In this document: in pieces, positions 9,379-18,264 of the stretch
Layout: every line of letters begins with the position of its first letter
Position numbering within the stretch: the stretch's first letter is position 1
Assembly: GCA_029556545.1 (NCBI GenBank)
Contig: JAKQEQ010000027.1
Location: 1-60,154, forward strand
DNA: 60,154 bases
Direction of reading: 5' to 3'
DNA from: Candidatus Hydrogenedentota bacterium
Lineage (GTDB): Bacteria > Hydrogenedentota > Hydrogenedentia > Hydrogenedentales > JAGMZX01
Translations under genes and position numbers: made by a program
Notes under the pieces: generated by a model
The model's input: only the letters and a program-made list of their open reading frames with translations
Told to the model about the DNA's origin: nothing
Databases searched by the model: none

Positions 9379-11130
9379 CTACCAATCGATCTCGTATTCG
9401 CCAGTGGAGTACGCGGTCGTGCGCACGATCAGGCGCCGCGACTCGGGATCGTAGCGCCATGCAACGCCCTCATCGAGCACAACGCCGTCCAGGCTAACAC
9501 CCGCGGGCTTCGAGGCCGCAAGGACGCGCAAGATGTGAGGCTGCTTCGCGCCGTCGAGGCGCACCAGCAACGGCGCACGCCCGCGCATGGTTACGTCGGT
9601 CGCGCTGCGCCCGTTATCGTCGGGGTGGCGCACGCGGAACGTGTGGTCCCCGCCGTCGGGATACAGGTTCAGCGCGAGGAAGCCCTTCCAGTCGCGGTCG
9701 CCGATACTCGTGTAGGCGCGCTCGACGTACATCGGCACGATCGCGCCGTCGCGGACATAGACCGGGTACTCGTCAAGTGGAAACTCGCGGGTGAACGTGA
9801 CCGGTCCTTCAATGACCCGCGCGTCATCGAACCAGTAGCGCCAACGGCCCGCGGGCAGGGTCACGGCGCGCGTGTCCGCGTCCTCATAGATCGGCGCGAC
9901 GAGCAATGCGTCGCCGAAGAGGTAGTGGTATTTCGCGTCAAGGGGTCGCATGAGCGGCGGGCCGCCTTCGTGACCCGCGACGACGTGGCTGAACATGTAC
10001 GGCACGAGTTCCATGTGCAGCCAGGAGAATTCGCGAATGATTCCCAGTTCCTCGGGCGTGCGTCTGCTCATGCGCCGTTCGCCGTGCCCGCCGTTGAGGA
10101 AGAGCCCGCAGAAGGTCGAGAACTGCGCCCACCTTATGTACAGCCGCGGCGGTATCTCGCCGCCGCCGTGATAGCCGCCCACGTCCGAACCGATGACGTT
10201 GTACCCGAGCTTCGCGCTGTCGAGAATCACGCGGACCGCCCGTTCAAGGCCGCGCGAGGCGTCGTCCCACGTGTGTTTGTTGTCGCCGACCCAGTTGACG
10301 GGCGCGGCGTCAAGCGGCGCGAAGCCCTCGGGATGCCCCAGCGGCAAGGGGCTGTCCAACGCGCGTGACATGGTGATGAAATCGGGGTTCATCGTCAGGC
10401 CGTGGCGGTATTCCTCGCGATAGTAGAGGTCCATGTAGCGCCGCGTGGTGAGGATGCCCGCGTGCGCCTTTCTGTACGGCCAGAAGAAGCGCTGCGTCTT
10501 ACCCAACAGCGTGGCCGATCCGTCGAGTTTCCATCCGTCGACGCCCCGCTCGAGGACCTGCCGCTGGAGGCCGCGCCACCACGCCATCGCCTCCGGATTC
10601 GTATAGTCGATGAACCCGCCGTAGCCCTTCCACCACTTCGCCTGATGATCGCCGCCGACCAGATAGCCGCGGTCCGCGGCGTCGCGATGCCAGTCCGAGG
10701 CGTCCTGGACCGCCGTGTCCGGGTTCCTGCTGTTGACCATCGAGGTCATCCACAGCACGACGCGATAGCCTTCGTCTTCGAGGCGATTGAAGAAAGCGGC
10801 GGGCTCGGGGAAGCGCGCCTCGTCGACGATGAAGTCGTTATAGCGCGTGGACCACGGACTGTCGATGAGCACCGTACGCACGGGAAAATCGTTCGCGCGG
10901 TAGTCCTCGAGCAGTTCGAGCGTGAACGCCGCCGTGTTCACGTCGTCCTCCCAGACCCAGCACTCGAGGGCCCAGGCGGGCGTCAGCGGCACGGGCCCAC
11001 CGCGCGCACCGCGCGGGATGGCCCCCCACATGGGGTAAACCAGCACTAAATAGACAAACAGGGCCAGGACGATCGCGAAGGCGACAAAGAGCTTCAGCAG
11101 GCAACCCGGCCAACGTCGTTTCGATTCCAT
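9379..11130 (-). CDS. Membrane-anchored glycoside hydrolase family 31 enzyme
   Basis: A 583-residue GH31-type alpha-glycosidase. After a basic N-terminus there is one hydrophobic helix (about residues 10-32), probably an uncleaved anchor or signal, placing the enzyme outside the cytoplasm. The barrel shows the nucleophile motif GWKLDGS and an acid/base region WVGDNKHTWDD, followed by GSDVGGYHGGGE and the C-terminal beta region with GDALLVAPIYE and VYVRDGAIVPM. All fit GH31, which covers alpha-glucosidases, alpha-xylosidases and sulfoquinovosidases; the substrate cannot be told from sequence alone. The long N-terminal beta domain of classical members is much reduced. It lies 43 bases downstream of ccsA on the same strand and could be co-transcribed. 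Confidence 0.9.
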   Translation of the reverse strand: MESKRRWPGCLLKLFVAFAIVLALFVYLVLVYPMWGAIPRGARGGPVPLTPAWALECWVWEDDVNTAAFTLELLEDYRANDFPVRTVLIDSPWSTRYNDFIVDEARFPEPAAFFNRLEDEGYRVVLWMTSMVNSRNPDTAVQDASDWHRDAADRGYLVGGDHQAKWWKGYGGFIDYTNPEAMAWWRGLQRQVLERGVDGWKLDGSATLLGKTQRFFWPYRKAHAGILTTRRYMDLYYREEYRHGLTMNPDFITMSRALDSPLPLGHPEGFAPLDAAPVNWVGDNKHTWDDASRGLERAVRVILDSAKLGYNVIGSDVGGYHGGGEIPPRLYIRWAQFSTFCGLFLNGGHGERRMSRRTPEELGIIREFSWLHMELVPYMFSHVVAGHEGGPPLMRPLDAKYHYLFGDALLVAPIYEDADTRAVTLPAGRWRYWFDDARVIEGPVTFTREFPLDEYPVYVRDGAIVPMYVERAYTSIGDRDWKGFLALNLYPDGGDHTFRVRHPDDNGRSATDVTMRGRAPLLVRLDGAKQPHILRVLAASKPAGVSLDGVVLDEGVAWRYDPESRRLIVRTTAYSTGEYEIDW

Positions 11131-11173
11131 ACGTACGACTCCCCCGCCGGCACGCGGCCTATGTCGTCAATAC

Positions 11174-13252
11174 TTACGCGGTACGCGCGTCATCCTCGGG
11201 GTCCAGGGTGGCCAGCGCGGCCCGGCTCCCGCTGTGTTCGAGCAGCCACACGAAGCCGCCGACCAACAAGACGACACTCTCGGCAATCCAGAATATCTTG
11301 AGTATGAGGCCGATACCGCTCGTGAACCCGTAACTGTGCAGGCCGACGCCGAGCAGGTTCACGCCCCACCACGAGAAGGCAACCACCATGCCCATCGCCA
11401 CGGCGCTCATGTGGATGCCCAGGTCGCGAATGTAGCGGCCCAAGCGAGCGTGAAGGATGATGAGTCCCCAGAGCACGATCAGCAGCGCGCCGTTTTCCTT
11501 CGGGTCCCAGCCCCAGAAACGGCCCCAACTGTCGTTCGCCCAGATACCGCCGAGCACCGTGCCGACCGTGGCGAAGAGGATGCCGAAACAGAGCACGCCG
11601 TAGACCATGCGCGTCAGACCGCGGTTGAAGTCGATATCGTCGCGGCGGATGCCGAATAGCCTACAGAAGATGTAGAGGTGGGCTATCGCGCCCGCCAGCA
11701 AGCCCGCGCTGTAGCCCATCGTCACCGTGGTGACATGCGTCGCCAGCCAGAAGTTCGTGTCGAGCACCGCGATCAGGCTCGGCATGGTGTCCACGCCCTC
11801 CTTGATCTCGTAGCGATAAGCGAGAAACATGCCGAGCATGCCCAAGAACGACGCCACGGCGACGGCGATGCGACGCCGGTTGATCCATTCGATGCACATG
11901 GCCACAGTCACGGCCACCGCCGTCACGAAGAGGATTGTTTCGTAGAGCGTGGTAACCGGCGGGCGATTGCGAATGATACACCGCAGCGTGATGCCCGCCA
12001 CCAGCAGCAGCGTCGGCGCCCAGACCGAAAGCGATACCGCCCAATCGACGATGCGGCGGCGCGGCAGCAGCCAGGAGATCGCCACCAGCACGAAGCTCAG
12101 CACGTACAGCCACTGGCTGTAGAAGACGAATTTCGCGCGATAGAAGAACACTTCCAATGGGACGCGATCGTACTCGCCGCGCGCTTCGGCTTCGGGTATG
12201 ACCGCCCCGCGAAATCCGCGAAGCTCCTCGACGAAGGCGGCATCAAGCGCGGCGTTCGCCTCGGCGTCGTCGCCCGCCGCGAGGCGGGCCTCGCGGTTCG
12301 CCGCCATCTTCTCGAAATGGCCAAGCAACCCGAGGAGTTCCGGGCGCGGCTGTCCCTGGTCCAGCGCGAGATGCGGCAGTTCGCCCGGCGAATACCACTG
12401 GCGCTCGTCGCGATCGGGACTCGGGATGCAGGCGATGGCCTGCGCGCACGTCATGACCGGCATAAGCTGCTGGAAATAGACCTCGCTCATGACCTGCCGT
12501 TCCCGCTCGACCTGCTCAGCGCCCATCGTGTCGCCCTGCGCGAGGACCTCGTCCGAAACGCGGTCGAGCAGCGCCACCAGCTCGCTCGTGACGGCGCCTT
12601 GCGGGTCCGTAATCGCGGCGGCCAGCGCGCTGCCTTCTGCGGCGGTAAAGCGTGCGCGCGCGAAATCGAGAAACTGGATCAGTTCCTCGAAGCGGAAGAC
12701 GTTGTGCGCCAAATCGAGTATCTGCTGCTCGACGGAACTCCGGTTGCGCGCCTCTATCGACTCGTAGTGGCGGGCCAATTCGAGCATGTGTGCGCGGCCC
12801 GGCTGCAATTCGCTATAGGCGTAGCGATCGCGCTTCTTGTCGTGCGTGGGAACGCCGAGGGCCGCGACGGCCTCGCCGGTATTCACGAGGAAGCACGGGT
12901 AGTTCCTCGCGATCTCGGGGTAGAACAGGCAATCCAGCAGCCACTCGATGTGCGACCGTTTCTCGCCCGAGGGCAGCCGCAGCGTGCGCGATCCGTTCAG
13001 CGCGAGGAGCGTGAACTGCGCCATCGTATCGAGCGGCTTCACGCGTCCGCCGTCCTGGACCGGCAGCGTGGCGAAGAGTTCGAGCGATTCCTTGTCCCAC
13101 GCGGGGGCGGCCAAGCGTGGCACGGGCATCCTGCCCATGTCTTCCGCATCATCATGGCCAGGATCTCCGTGCTCCGTGTCTTGCGCGACGGCGGGGGCGG
13201 CGCACGCGCAGGCCAGCAGCAGCGCCAACATTCGGGTGCTTCGGTTTCTCAT
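11174..13252 (-). CDS. ccsA: Cytochrome c assembly protein CcsA/ResC-type, with long N-terminal extension
   Basis: With ResB this protein moves haem across the membrane and attaches it to apocytochromes c (System II). The C-terminal half has several membrane helices and the tryptophan-rich haem-handling motif WGRFWGWDPKE, with conserved His residues before and after (TTLYE region, ILHARLGRYIRD, GVGLHSYGF). The N-terminal half is a signal peptide plus about 350 residues with the LPVQDGGRVKPLDTMA motif, seen as far as I recall in long CcsA proteins of PVC-like bacteria. ATG 13252 overlaps the ResB stop as ATGA, indicating translational coupling. The product has 692 residues; classical CcsA proteins have 300-400. 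Confidence 0.9.
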   Translation of the reverse strand: MRNRSTRMLALLLACACAAPAVAQDTEHGDPGHDDAEDMGRMPVPRLAAPAWDKESLELFATLPVQDGGRVKPLDTMAQFTLLALNGSRTLRLPSGEKRSHIEWLLDCLFYPEIARNYPCFLVNTGEAVAALGVPTHDKKRDRYAYSELQPGRAHMLELARHYESIEARNRSSVEQQILDLAHNVFRFEELIQFLDFARARFTAAEGSALAAAITDPQGAVTSELVALLDRVSDEVLAQGDTMGAEQVERERQVMSEVYFQQLMPVMTCAQAIACIPSPDRDERQWYSPGELPHLALDQGQPRPELLGLLGHFEKMAANREARLAAGDDAEANAALDAAFVEELRGFRGAVIPEAEARGEYDRVPLEVFFYRAKFVFYSQWLYVLSFVLVAISWLLPRRRIVDWAVSLSVWAPTLLLVAGITLRCIIRNRPPVTTLYETILFVTAVAVTVAMCIEWINRRRIAVAVASFLGMLGMFLAYRYEIKEGVDTMPSLIAVLDTNFWLATHVTTVTMGYSAGLLAGAIAHLYIFCRLFGIRRDDIDFNRGLTRMVYGVLCFGILFATVGTVLGGIWANDSWGRFWGWDPKENGALLIVLWGLIILHARLGRYIRDLGIHMSAVAMGMVVAFSWWGVNLLGVGLHSYGFTSGIGLILKIFWIAESVVLLVGGFVWLLEHSGSRAALATLDPEDDARTA

Positions 13253-14418
13253 GAGCGTTTCCTCTGCTCGCGCTTGAGATAGCCGTAGAGCCGCTGAATG
13301 AAGTGCAGCGACATGCCGATGGTGATAATGATGCATGAATACAGCGGCCACTGGTCGGCGGGGTTCCTGACCACCTCGAAGACGCTGTACATACGGTCGT
13401 TGGGCCCCGCGTTCTTCGGGCCGAATGACGACTGGAACAGCGTGTAGCCCTTGTGGCGCAGGGGCTCATTCATCCGAATCTGGACCTGGCGCCGCGTATC
13501 GCCCTCGATCTGCGTCACGACGCTCTCGTAGTTGCTCGCCATGTGCGTGCCGGGGTGTTGCTCGTGGATGAACTTGTCCAGCACGATCGTGAACGGCGTT
13601 CGCCCGCGCCAACGGCGCAGATCGATGCTCCACGCGGCGCCGCCCACGTCCACTACCCACGGGAGCGGCCCGCCCCGGGCCGACCAGCCCCAGAGAATGC
13701 CTTCCTGCGTCCTGCCGGTCGCCTTCTCGACGACGACGGCATATGCGCCGGGGAGATTCTGCTCGGCTTCCCGGCTGCGCGGCTGCGGCACGAGCACGAA
13801 GCCGTCCACGGACTGCGCCGGGACCGCGGCGGGCTGGACCATGCAATTGCGGTGGAAACCCTCGAGCATGAGGTCGAACGGCAGGTCAATGGCGTGAAAG
13901 GTGCGGCTGTCGTGGGGCTGCAAGTCCAGGAAGTCCTCCTGCGAGACCACCCATTGCCTGCCCGCCCCATGCGCGCCGGTCTCCGTGATGACGATTTCCC
14001 AGTCGTGATAGCTCTCGAAGGCATCGCTGCTCTCGCCCTCGTACAGGGTCATGTGGCCGCGCTCGCTGAAGTGGTAGGTGACGTAGCCGCCGAGCAGCAT
14101 GATCAGGATGCCCGCGTGCGCGATAAGCATGCCGGGGCGCGTCCAGCTTTTCGGCGCGCGGAGGATGGCCCCGAACAACATGTTCACGAACAGGAGCGCC
14201 ATCACGAGATAGCCGCCCGGCAGCGGGATGGGAATGGCGTCGTAGAGTTCGTACACGAGGAAAAACGATTCGAAATACTTCTTCTGCGCCTCGTACAGGC
14301 CGTGGTCCACCTGTTCGAGCGTGCCCAGCAGCGTCAGCAGGAAAAGCAGCGCCAACAGCACGATGGCGAAGCCGTACGAAGCAAGGATTTGGAGGATCGA
14401 ACGCGCCAAGGATGTCAT
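13249..14418 (-). CDS. resB: ResB-like cytochrome c biogenesis protein
   Basis: The protein starts with two membrane helices (YGFAIVLLALLFLLTLLGTLEQ and GGYLVMALLFVNMLFGA-like), a third helix (GMLIAHAGILIMLLGGYVTYHF), then a large periplasmic domain and a last helix near the C-terminus (LYSCIIITIGMSLHF). This is the topology of ResB/Ccs1. Motifs include GTLEQVDHGLYEAQKKYFES and, in the periplasmic part, KFIHEQHPGTHMASNYES and EPLRHKGYTLFQSSF, which match the ResB family style. It partners CcsA, whose start codon overlaps its stop. A lipoprotein gene lies 9 bases upstream, so the three form one operon. Confidence 0.9.
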   Translation of the reverse strand: MTSLARSILQILASYGFAIVLLALLFLLTLLGTLEQVDHGLYEAQKKYFESFFLVYELYDAIPIPLPGGYLVMALLFVNMLFGAILRAPKSWTRPGMLIAHAGILIMLLGGYVTYHFSERGHMTLYEGESSDAFESYHDWEIVITETGAHGAGRQWVVSQEDFLDLQPHDSRTFHAIDLPFDLMLEGFHRNCMVQPAAVPAQSVDGFVLVPQPRSREAEQNLPGAYAVVVEKATGRTQEGILWGWSARGGPLPWVVDVGGAAWSIDLRRWRGRTPFTIVLDKFIHEQHPGTHMASNYESVVTQIEGDTRRQVQIRMNEPLRHKGYTLFQSSFGPKNAGPNDRMYSVFEVVRNPADQWPLYSCIIITIGMSLHFIQRLYGYLKREQRKRS

Positions 14419-14427
14419 ATCGATACT

Positions 14428-15555
14428 TCAGCCGTCCTGCCGCATCGATTGGCAGAATGCGGCGAAATGGTCCCGTTCCTGGGCCATCGCGGCCTCGGGA
14501 CCGACCATGATCACAAACAACGTGCTGTCCCCGAACGGCGCCACCAGTCCGAAGAACAATTGGCCCGGCTGCTTGTCGCCGGACATGCCCGTGTAATCGC
14601 CCGCTATCTCGACGTAGACCGCCTCGCGCCCGAACACGGTCCAGCGCGGCAGCGCCGCCAATTCGTCCGCGCTCAGGGGCGCTTGGCCCATCTGCTCGCG
14701 CCAGCGGTTGATGTTGGCCGCGAGACCGCCCGCCTCGCCGGACAACACGAAGGCCCGGCATTCGCACGCGCCGCCGCCGGCCCGATAGGTCACGAGCCGC
14801 ATGGGCCGGGCCGGGGCCAATTCCCAGCCCTCAGGGGCGTCCCAGTGCAAGCCGTCGGCGCCGGAGGCGGTTTCGAGCCCGTGCGCCGCGGCCGCTTCGC
14901 GCAACGAGGCACAAAAAGCATCGAAGCGATCGACTTCATTTTCGACTATCGCGGCAGGACCCGTCATCCGTACAAAATACGACTGCCCACCGCGCACCGC
15001 GACGAGGCCGACCAGCAGGTAATCGGCTTCTTCGCGGTCGCCCTGCATCCCCCGAAAAGTCCCCCGCAAGGAGACGTACACCGCCTCGCCCCCGAGCAGC
15101 GTCTTGCGCGGAAGTTCCGCCAGCGCCGCGTCGTCGATGGGTTCGAGGTCCATCTGAGCGCGCCAACGGTTGATATTGGCCAGTAGGCCGCCCCCGTCGC
15201 CCGCCAGGACACTCAAGTAGCATTCCGCGCTCGGATCGCCCGCCACGCGGATATTCGCCAACCGCATCGACGTCGTCGGCAGTTCCTCCCAGCCTTCCGG
15301 CGTCTCCCATTCGTAACGCGGCGTCGTGGCCGAGGCCGTCGCGCCCATACCCATCGCGCCGTGCGGATTCGTCCCCGTGCTAAAACGATCGGCGGTGCTC
15401 AGGCGCGGCGGGGCCAGGTCGTCGGGCGCCGCCTGGCGGACCTCCGTGATCTCGCGGCGGGCGTTGCTCTCGCCGCCGCAGCCCGCGCTCAGCGCCGCCG
15501 CGACACACAAGAGCAAGAGACAGGCCGGAAACAGGCATTGAAACCGATTCTTCAT
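14428..15555 (-). CDS. Lipoprotein with two tandem homologous domains, function unknown
   Basis: The N-terminus is a lipoprotein signal ending in a lipobox (LSAGC). The 375-residue protein then contains two copies of one domain of about 130 residues. Both copies have PEGWEL/PEGWEEL, MRL, GGL-ANINRWR-QM, ALPR-T, EAVYV, a TGM/RGMQGD turn, and end DRFDAFCASLR or DHFAAFCQSMR. Such internal duplication is clear by eye. It lies 9 bases upstream of resB in the cytochrome c assembly operon, so a role near the periplasmic haem-ligation machinery is possible, but I recognise no catalytic residues and assign no function. Confidence 0.85.
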   Translation of the reverse strand: MKNRFQCLFPACLLLLCVAAALSAGCGGESNARREITEVRQAAPDDLAPPRLSTADRFSTGTNPHGAMGMGATASATTPRYEWETPEGWEELPTTSMRLANIRVAGDPSAECYLSVLAGDGGGLLANINRWRAQMDLEPIDDAALAELPRKTLLGGEAVYVSLRGTFRGMQGDREEADYLLVGLVAVRGGQSYFVRMTGPAAIVENEVDRFDAFCASLREAAAAHGLETASGADGLHWDAPEGWELAPARPMRLVTYRAGGGACECRAFVLSGEAGGLAANINRWREQMGQAPLSADELAALPRWTVFGREAVYVEIAGDYTGMSGDKQPGQLFFGLVAPFGDSTLFVIMVGPEAAMAQERDHFAAFCQSMRQDG

Positions 15556-15679
15556 TACAAGGGGCCTCGTGGCGAACGGCCGATGATTGGAAGCGGGTTG
15601 CGGCGCAGGATGCGCCGGGCTCCTCGCATAAACACCAATAACGGATTAACTCTACCGAAGCGGAAACACCCGAATCAAA

Positions 15680-15693
15680 CCCGGAATTCCGGG
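15680..15693. promoter_or_regulatory. 14-bp perfect palindrome CCCGGAATTCCGGG
   Basis: This palindrome lies in the 265-base gap between the divergent lipoprotein-resB-ccsA operon and the tRNA-Gln promoter, about 50 bases upstream of that promoter's -35. It could be a dimeric regulator site. No factor is identified, and GC-rich palindromes also arise by chance. Confidence 0.25.
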
Positions 15694-15744
15694 CAACTCC
15701 GACCGCTCGCGGCGAGACGATCCCCGATTACGCGCCTATGGCAA

Positions 15745-15774
15745 TTGACTTGTGCCGAAACCGGTTGCTATACT
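15745..15774 (+). promoter_or_regulatory. Sigma-70 promoter for tRNA-Gln and prs
   Basis: TTGACT at 15745-15750 and TATACT at 15769-15774 are separated by 18 bases. Each differs from the consensus by one base. The tRNA starts 47 bases beyond the -10 box. Confidence 0.75.
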
Positions 15775-15820
15775 CCGCCAATTCTTGAGGGCGGGGACCG
15801 GCCGCGGCAGGACGCCGGCT

Positions 15821-15895
15821 AGGGGCGTCGCCAAGTGGTAAGGCACCGGGTTTTGGTCCCGGCATACGTTGGTTCGAATCCAGCCGCCCCTGCCA
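15821..15895 (+). tRNA. tRNA-Gln (anticodon TTG)
   Basis: The acceptor arms AGGGGCG (15821-15827) and CGCCCCT (15885-15891) pair fully, followed by discriminator G and an encoded CCA (15893-15895). The anticodon stem CCGGG/CCCGG encloses the loop TTTTGGT with anticodon TTG at 15853-15855, reading CAA and CAG. The T-loop GGTTCGAATCC is standard. The gene is 75 bases with CCA. It is followed after 77 bases by prs and shares its promoter. Confidence 0.97.
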
Positions 15896-15972
15896 GTCTC
15901 TACCCCGATCTCAAGGCAGGACAGCTATTGGCGCAAACACAGGGGAGTCTTCCCGTGGGCCAAGCACGAGAC

Positions 15973-16911
15973 ATGAAGATATTCAGCGGCAGCGCGTCGC
16001 GCGAACTGACGCTGGGCATTTGCGCACACCTCGAGATCGAACCGGGCCGATCGGACATTACGCAGTTCAGCGACGGCGAGATCAAGGTGCAGATGGGCGA
16101 GAACATCCGCGGACGCGACGTGTTTCTCATCAACAGCACATGTCCGCCCGTGAACCATAACCTGATGGAATTGCTGATCATGGTGGACGCGGCGAAGCGG
16201 GCGTCCGCCGAGCGCGTCACCGCGGTCATGCCGTATTACGGCTACGCGCGACAGGACCGTAAGGACCGGCCGCGCGTGCCGATCACGGCGAAGCTCGTGG
16301 CCAACCTGCTAACCGCGGCGGGCGTGGACCGCGTTCTGACGGTCGACTTGCACTGCGGCCAGATTCAAGGGTTCTTCGACATCCCGGTGGACCACCTGAA
16401 CGCGGACGTGGTGTTCGTCAAGCACATGCGCCAGACCGGCGTCTGCGACGACAAGGTGGTGGTCGTGTCGCCGGATACGGGCAGTGTGGCCCGGGCGCGG
16501 CTTTTCGCGAACGACATCGGATCACGGCTCGTGATTGTGGACAAGCGCCGACCGAAAGCCAACGTCACGGAAGTCATGAACATCATCGGCGACATCGAGG
16601 GCGAGCACGCCCTGATCTTTGACGACATGATCGATACGGCCGGGACGCTGGTGAAAGCGGCCCGCGCGTTGAAGGAGCACGGGGCGCTGAGTGTGCGCGC
16701 GTGCGCCACGCACCCCGTCTTCAGCGGCAAGGCCATCGAGAACTTGAAAGCTTCGCCCATCGAGGAGCTTATTGTCGCCGACTCGATCCCTCTCGCACCT
16801 GTGGCGACGGCGGAACTCAACGTGCGTGTGCTCACGCTCGCGCCGCTCATCGGCGAGGCCATACGGCGCATTCACAAGGACGAGTCGGTCAGCAGCCTGT
16901 TTAGGCATTAA
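15973..16911 (+). CDS. prs: Ribose-phosphate pyrophosphokinase
   Basis: This cytoplasmic enzyme makes PRPP from ribose-5-phosphate and ATP, for nucleotide, histidine and tryptophan synthesis. It begins MKIFSGSASRELTLGI and carries QFSDGEIKVQM-type residues, the flexible-loop region YGYARQDRKDRPR, the metal/ATP-binding VDLHCGQIQGFF, and the PRPP-binding loop IFDDMIDTAGTL. At 312 residues it has the usual length. The ATG at 15973 matches the start of the family; an upstream TTG is possible but not conserved. It follows tRNA-Gln and is followed after 20 bases by rplY, an arrangement found widely (prs-rplY-pth). Confidence 0.97.
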   Translation: MKIFSGSASRELTLGICAHLEIEPGRSDITQFSDGEIKVQMGENIRGRDVFLINSTCPPVNHNLMELLIMVDAAKRASAERVTAVMPYYGYARQDRKDRPRVPITAKLVANLLTAAGVDRVLTVDLHCGQIQGFFDIPVDHLNADVVFVKHMRQTGVCDDKVVVVSPDTGSVARARLFANDIGSRLVIVDKRRPKANVTEVMNIIGDIEGEHALIFDDMIDTAGTLVKAARALKEHGALSVRACATHPVFSGKAIENLKASPIEELIVADSIPLAPVATAELNVRVLTLAPLIGEAIRRIHKDESVSSLFRH

Positions 16912-16931
16912 GAGATACCCGGAGGCCCATC

Positions 16932-17609
16932 ATGGAATTGCAGAATCTCAACGTACAGGTGCGTCAGAGCGGCGGCAAAGGGCCCGCCCGCAGGACCCGC
17001 GCGCACGGGCGCGTGCCCGGCGTCCTCTACGGCGGCGAAGGCGGTTCGGTGCCGCTGATGCTGGACCGTCGCGCCTTCGAGCACGTGGTGCATGGCCGTT
17101 ACGGCGAGCACGCACTTGTGCAGCTCGACGTCGAGGGCGAGCCGGCGCTGAACACGCCCGCGTTGCTGAAATCGGTGCAACACCATCCCGTATCGGGCGC
17201 CATTCTGCACGCGGATTTCATGCGCATCCGGCTGGATGAGCGCATTCAAACGGTAACGACGGTGCATCTCGTGGGCCATGCGCGCGGCGTTGTTGACGGC
17301 GGCGTGCTCGACCAGCAGATGCGCGAAATCGAGATCGAGTGTCTCGCCCTCGAGGTGCCGGAGAAGATCGAAATCGACGTAACGGACCTCGCGATCGGCC
17401 ACAGCGTTACCGTGGCGCAACTGGTGATGCCGGAGGGCGTGACCGTGCTGAGCGACCCGGAACGGCCGGTGGCGACGGTGCATCCGCCGCGCGTGGTCGA
17501 GGTAGCGGCGGCCCCGGTCGAGGGCGCCGAGGGCGAAGCGCCGGCCGAGCCCGAGGTGATCACCAGCAAGTCGGAGGAGAAGGAAAAGGAGAAGAAGGAG
17601 AAGGAGTAG
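16932..17609 (+). CDS. rplY: Large-subunit ribosomal protein L25 (CTC type)
   Basis: L25/CTC binds 5S rRNA in the central protuberance of the 50S subunit. The N-terminal 90 residues are the 5S-binding domain (GPARRTRAHGRVPGVLYGG, DFMRIRLDE), followed by the L25 C-terminal beta domain (VHLVGHARGVVDGGVLDQQ... DVTDLAIGHSVTVAQL). The tail from about residue 190 is a low-complexity acidic and lysine-rich stretch ending EKEKEKKEKE, common in this type. GGAGG at 16920-16924 is placed correctly for ATG 16932. The total of 225 residues is typical for the long form. Confidence 0.96.
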   Translation: MELQNLNVQVRQSGGKGPARRTRAHGRVPGVLYGGEGGSVPLMLDRRAFEHVVHGRYGEHALVQLDVEGEPALNTPALLKSVQHHPVSGAILHADFMRIRLDERIQTVTTVHLVGHARGVVDGGVLDQQMREIEIECLALEVPEKIEIDVTDLAIGHSVTVAQLVMPEGVTVLSDPERPVATVHPPRVVEVAAAPVEGAEGEAPAEPEVITSKSEEKEKEKKEKE

Positions 17610-17690
17610 CGCTCTTGGCTGGCGCGCAACGGCGTCGGTTGCCGCGCATCGCGCGGACGCGGAGTCGCGCACGGTGGAAAGGGCCGCGCC

Positions 17691-18257
17691 ATGAAGTTGA
17701 TCGTCGGACTCGGCAATCCGGGGCCGCGATATCGCAGCACGCGGCATAATCTCGGTTTTACCGTGATTGACAGGGTTGCCGAGCGGTTGGGCGCAGCATT
17801 TGACCGGGAAAAACATCACGGTCTCGTGGCCGAGTCCCGCGCGGAAGCCGATCGGGTCCTCCTCGTGAAGCCGCTGACCTTCATGAACCGAAGCGGCGAG
17901 TGCGTCGCCCCGATGGCGCGGTACAGCGGGTGCGATCCGAATCACTTGTTGATCGTCGCGGATGACGTTAACCTGCCGCTCGGCCGGCTGCGGCTGCGCG
18001 CGGATGGAAGCGCCGGCGGGCACAACGGCCTGAAATCCATCATTGCGCGCCTGGGCACGGACGCCTTTCCTCGGCTGAGGCTGGGCGTCGGCGACGACCG
18101 GGCCGGCGAAGAACTCGCCGACCACGTGCTGAGCAAATTCCGGCCGGAGGAGTGGCCGGTAGTGGAGCGGATGACGGCGGAGGCGGCGGAGGCGGTCTTG
18201 TGCTGGCTGCGCGAGGGCATCGAGCGCGCAATGAACGCATACAACAAACAGGTGTGA
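17691..18257 (+). CDS. pth: Peptidyl-tRNA hydrolase
   Basis: Pth recycles tRNA from peptidyl-tRNAs that drop off the ribosome. The protein of 188 residues has the family motifs VGLGNPGPRYRSTRHNLGF with the catalytic His, KPLTFMNRSGE, the DDVNLPLGRLRLR segment with the catalytic Asp, and GSAGGHNGLKSI. It is immediately downstream of rplY (81 bases) and 7 bases upstream of ilvH, so it is part of the same operon. Confidence 0.97.
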   Translation: MKLIVGLGNPGPRYRSTRHNLGFTVIDRVAERLGAAFDREKHHGLVAESRAEADRVLLVKPLTFMNRSGECVAPMARYSGCDPNHLLIVADDVNLPLGRLRLRADGSAGGHNGLKSIIARLGTDAFPRLRLGVGDDRAGEELADHVLSKFRPEEWPVVERMTAEAAEAVLCWLREGIERAMNAYNKQV

Positions 18258-18264
18258 CGACGCT

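Noticed and set aside
11678..13282. Long plus-strand open frame opposite ccsA
   Set aside because: High-GC antisense frame with Arg/Ala/His-rich sequence and no family motif; the minus strand carries the clear CcsA motifs.
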